This document shows, piece by piece, positions 12,551-13,706 of a DNA stretch of 13,706 nt; within the stretch, counting starts at the first letter, position 1; every line of letters starts with the position of its first letter. The notes below the pieces were generated by a model. That model did no database searches and had not been told where the DNA came from. It saw only the letters and a program-made list of their open reading frames with translations. Both the position numbers and the translations under genes were made by a program. The stretch is taken from NCBI GenBank assembly GCA_002792165.1, contig PFNV01000041.1, positions 12,346 through 26,051 of the forward strand, in the 5' to 3' direction. The DNA comes from Candidatus Tagabacteria bacterium CG_4_10_14_0_2_um_filter_40_13 (GTDB taxonomy: Bacteria; Patescibacteriota; Minisyncoccia; GCA-002779875).

Positions 12551-13567
12551 ATGACTAAAAAACCGGAAAAAGGCGAAAAAACAAAAAAAATGGATGATAT
12601 TGAGGAAACCATCAGCAGTATTAAAGCAAAATACGGCGAAGGTTCAATTATGATGCTGGGACAAGCGCCGAAAGTTGATGTTGACGTTGTCCCGACCGGT
12701 TCTTTATCTTTGGATCTCGCGCTCGGAGTCGGCGGCATTCCGAGAGGAAGAGTGGTTGAAATTTTCGGGCCGGAAGCGTCTGGAAAAACAACAATCGCCT
12801 TGCAGATTCTCGCCCAAGCTCAAAAGAAAGGCGGACTTTGCGCGTTTATTGACGCGGAACACGCTTTGGATCCCGAATACGCCAAAAAACTGGGAGTGAA
12901 AATCGACGACATTTTGATTTCCCAGCCCGATACCGGCGAACAAGCGCTTGAAATTACCGAAAGCTTAGTCAGGTCCGGGAAAATCGATGTTGTTGTGATT
13001 GATTCCGTGGCAGCTTTGACGCCGCAGGCGGAAATCGAAGGAGAAATGGGAGCTCATCATATCGGGCTTCAGGCGAGATTAATGTCTCAAGCTTTGCGGA
13101 AACTTACCGCCATTACTTCCAAATCAAACACAATAGTTATTTTCATCAATCAGATAAGAATGCAGATTGGCGTGATGTTCGGAAATCCGGAAACGACTCC
13201 CGGCGGAAAAGCTTTGAAATTTTACACGTCGGTGCGCATTGAAATAAGAAGAATAGCGCAGATAAAAAGAGGAGAGGAAATTATCGGCAACCGCGTGCGC
13301 GCGAAGGTTGTGAAAAATAAAGTTGCCGCGCCCTTCAGGGTGGCGGAATTCGATCTGATTCACGGCGAGGGCTCTTCTTTAAGCGGGGAAGTTCTTACAC
13401 TCGGAGAAAAACACGGCGTCATCAAAAAATCAGGCGCAACCTATTCTTACGATTCGACGAAGCTCGGCGCCGGTTACGAAAAAGCAAAACAATTTTTGAA
13501 AGAAAACCCGAAAATATTGGATGAAATCGTCAAAAAGATAAAAACCGCAGTGGCGGAAAAAGTATAA
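12551..13567 (+). CDS. recA: RecA recombinase
   Basis: A 338-residue RecA, the ATP-dependent strand-exchange protein of homologous recombination and SOS signalling. Motifs: SIMMLG near the N-terminus (32-37), Walker A GPEASGKT (73-80), the catalytic Glu in FIDAEHALDP (E103), Walker B VVVIDSVAAL (147-155), loop L1 EGEMGAHH (163-170), NQIRMQIGVMFGNPETTPGG (200-219, start of L2) and VVKNKVAAPF (253-262). The core is standard and complete. The C-terminus ends IKKIKTAVAEKV, with no acidic tail such as E. coli has. The ATG at 12551 fits family length; the frame runs up to a TTG at 12494, but that extension has no RecA-like sequence, and a Met at 12590 is a weaker alternative. No clear SD precedes either ATG, unlike most genes here. 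A TAGAAT (12523-12528) could be a -10 box. I see no E. coli- or Bacillus-type SOS box in 12352-12550. It converges with rpsR, 10 nt apart. Confidence 0.98.
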   Translation: MTKKPEKGEKTKKMDDIEETISSIKAKYGEGSIMMLGQAPKVDVDVVPTGSLSLDLALGVGGIPRGRVVEIFGPEASGKTTIALQILAQAQKKGGLCAFIDAEHALDPEYAKKLGVKIDDILISQPDTGEQALEITESLVRSGKIDVVVIDSVAALTPQAEIEGEMGAHHIGLQARLMSQALRKLTAITSKSNTIVIFINQIRMQIGVMFGNPETTPGGKALKFYTSVRIEIRRIAQIKRGEEIIGNRVRAKVVKNKVAAPFRVAEFDLIHGEGSSLSGEVLTLGEKHGVIKKSGATYSYDSTKLGAGYEKAKQFLKENPKILDEIVKKIKTAVAEKV

Positions 13568-13577
13568 TTTTGAGGTT

Positions 13578-13706
13578 TTAATAACTCACAAACGGTATAA
13601 GTCCCAAAATACGGGCGTGTTTTACGGCGCGGCTAAGTTTGCGCTGATGTTTTACGCAGACGCCGCTTTTTCTGTGGGGCATAATCTTTGCCTGCGGATC
13701 CAAAAA
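13578..13706 (-). CDS. rpsR: Ribosomal protein bS18, C-terminal part
   Basis: The last 129 bases read on the minus strand encode 42 residues and a TAA stop (13578-13580); the start lies beyond the right edge. The peptide contains the bS18 hallmarks KIMPHRKSGVCVKHQRKLSR, then AVKHARILGLIPFVSY. These match the family pattern (I-x-P-R/H-R, then K-H-Q-R-x-L, then A-R-x-L-x-L-L/I-P-F) and the normal C-terminus, so the 3' end is intact. bS18 is part of the small-subunit platform, where it pairs with bS6. The upstream neighbours, often rpsF and ssb, are outside the window. No terminator is visible between it and the convergent recA, whose stop is 10 nt away. Confidence 0.93.
   Translation of the reverse strand, partial: FLDPQAKIMPHRKSGVCVKHQRKLSRAVKHARILGLIPFVSY

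Overview
The window (about 13.7 kb) looks like chromosomal DNA of a small-genome, uncultured bacterium, most likely Candidate Phyla Radiation/Patescibacteria and perhaps Parcubacteria-like. This placement is inferred from three things: ftsK is followed by a small membrane-anchored Ig-like protein and then recA; the short protein at 502-750 is of a type I associate with environmental and CPR genomes; and a palindromic sequence is embedded in ftsK and translated as SSFAKATEDK. TGA is used as a stop (DUF58 gene, 5312-5314), so this is not a TGA=Gly lineage such as Gracilibacteria. Most genes have strong Shine-Dalgarno (SD) sequences of the AGGAGG type; ftsK and recA do not.

Left edge (1-887): the 3' end of a TatD-family nuclease, a bidirectional terminator, a convergent 82-residue conserved protein, and a short AT-rich intergenic region with a likely promoter and a perfect inverted repeat.

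Centre-left (889-7176, all minus strand): a MoxR/Bat-type locus in two blocks. The upstream block is MoxR AAA+ ATPase, DUF58 protein and a BatD-like exported membrane protein, linked by 1- and 4-nt overlaps and closed by a terminator. The downstream block is a BatA-like VWA protein, a TPR protein with a Gln/Gly/Lys-rich tail, and a BatB-like VWA protein, closed by a second terminator. Between the blocks is a compact nested inverted repeat flanked by short direct repeats. By family knowledge, the MoxR ATPase would act as a chaperone-like remodeler on VWA/MIDAS proteins at the membrane.

Centre (7177-9863): a divergent regulatory region leads to a secreted trypsin-like protease with a full His-Asp-Ser triad. 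Its leader contains a terminator-like hairpin that could compete with an alternative pairing. Convergent to it, sharing a bidirectional terminator, is a secreted S41 carboxy-terminal processing protease with an unusual insertion in its PDZ region. The Bat locus and the two exported proteases together form an envelope-directed island; any functional link is inference.

Right (9864-13706): the DNA-maintenance genes ftsK (possibly leaderless), an overlapping Ig-like anchored protein and recA, with two tandem palindromes before recA, then the convergent 3' end of rpsR (bS18). I saw no tRNA, rRNA, CRISPR array, transposase or phage structural gene. The most unusual material is non-coding: the four repeat structures and the attenuator-like leader.
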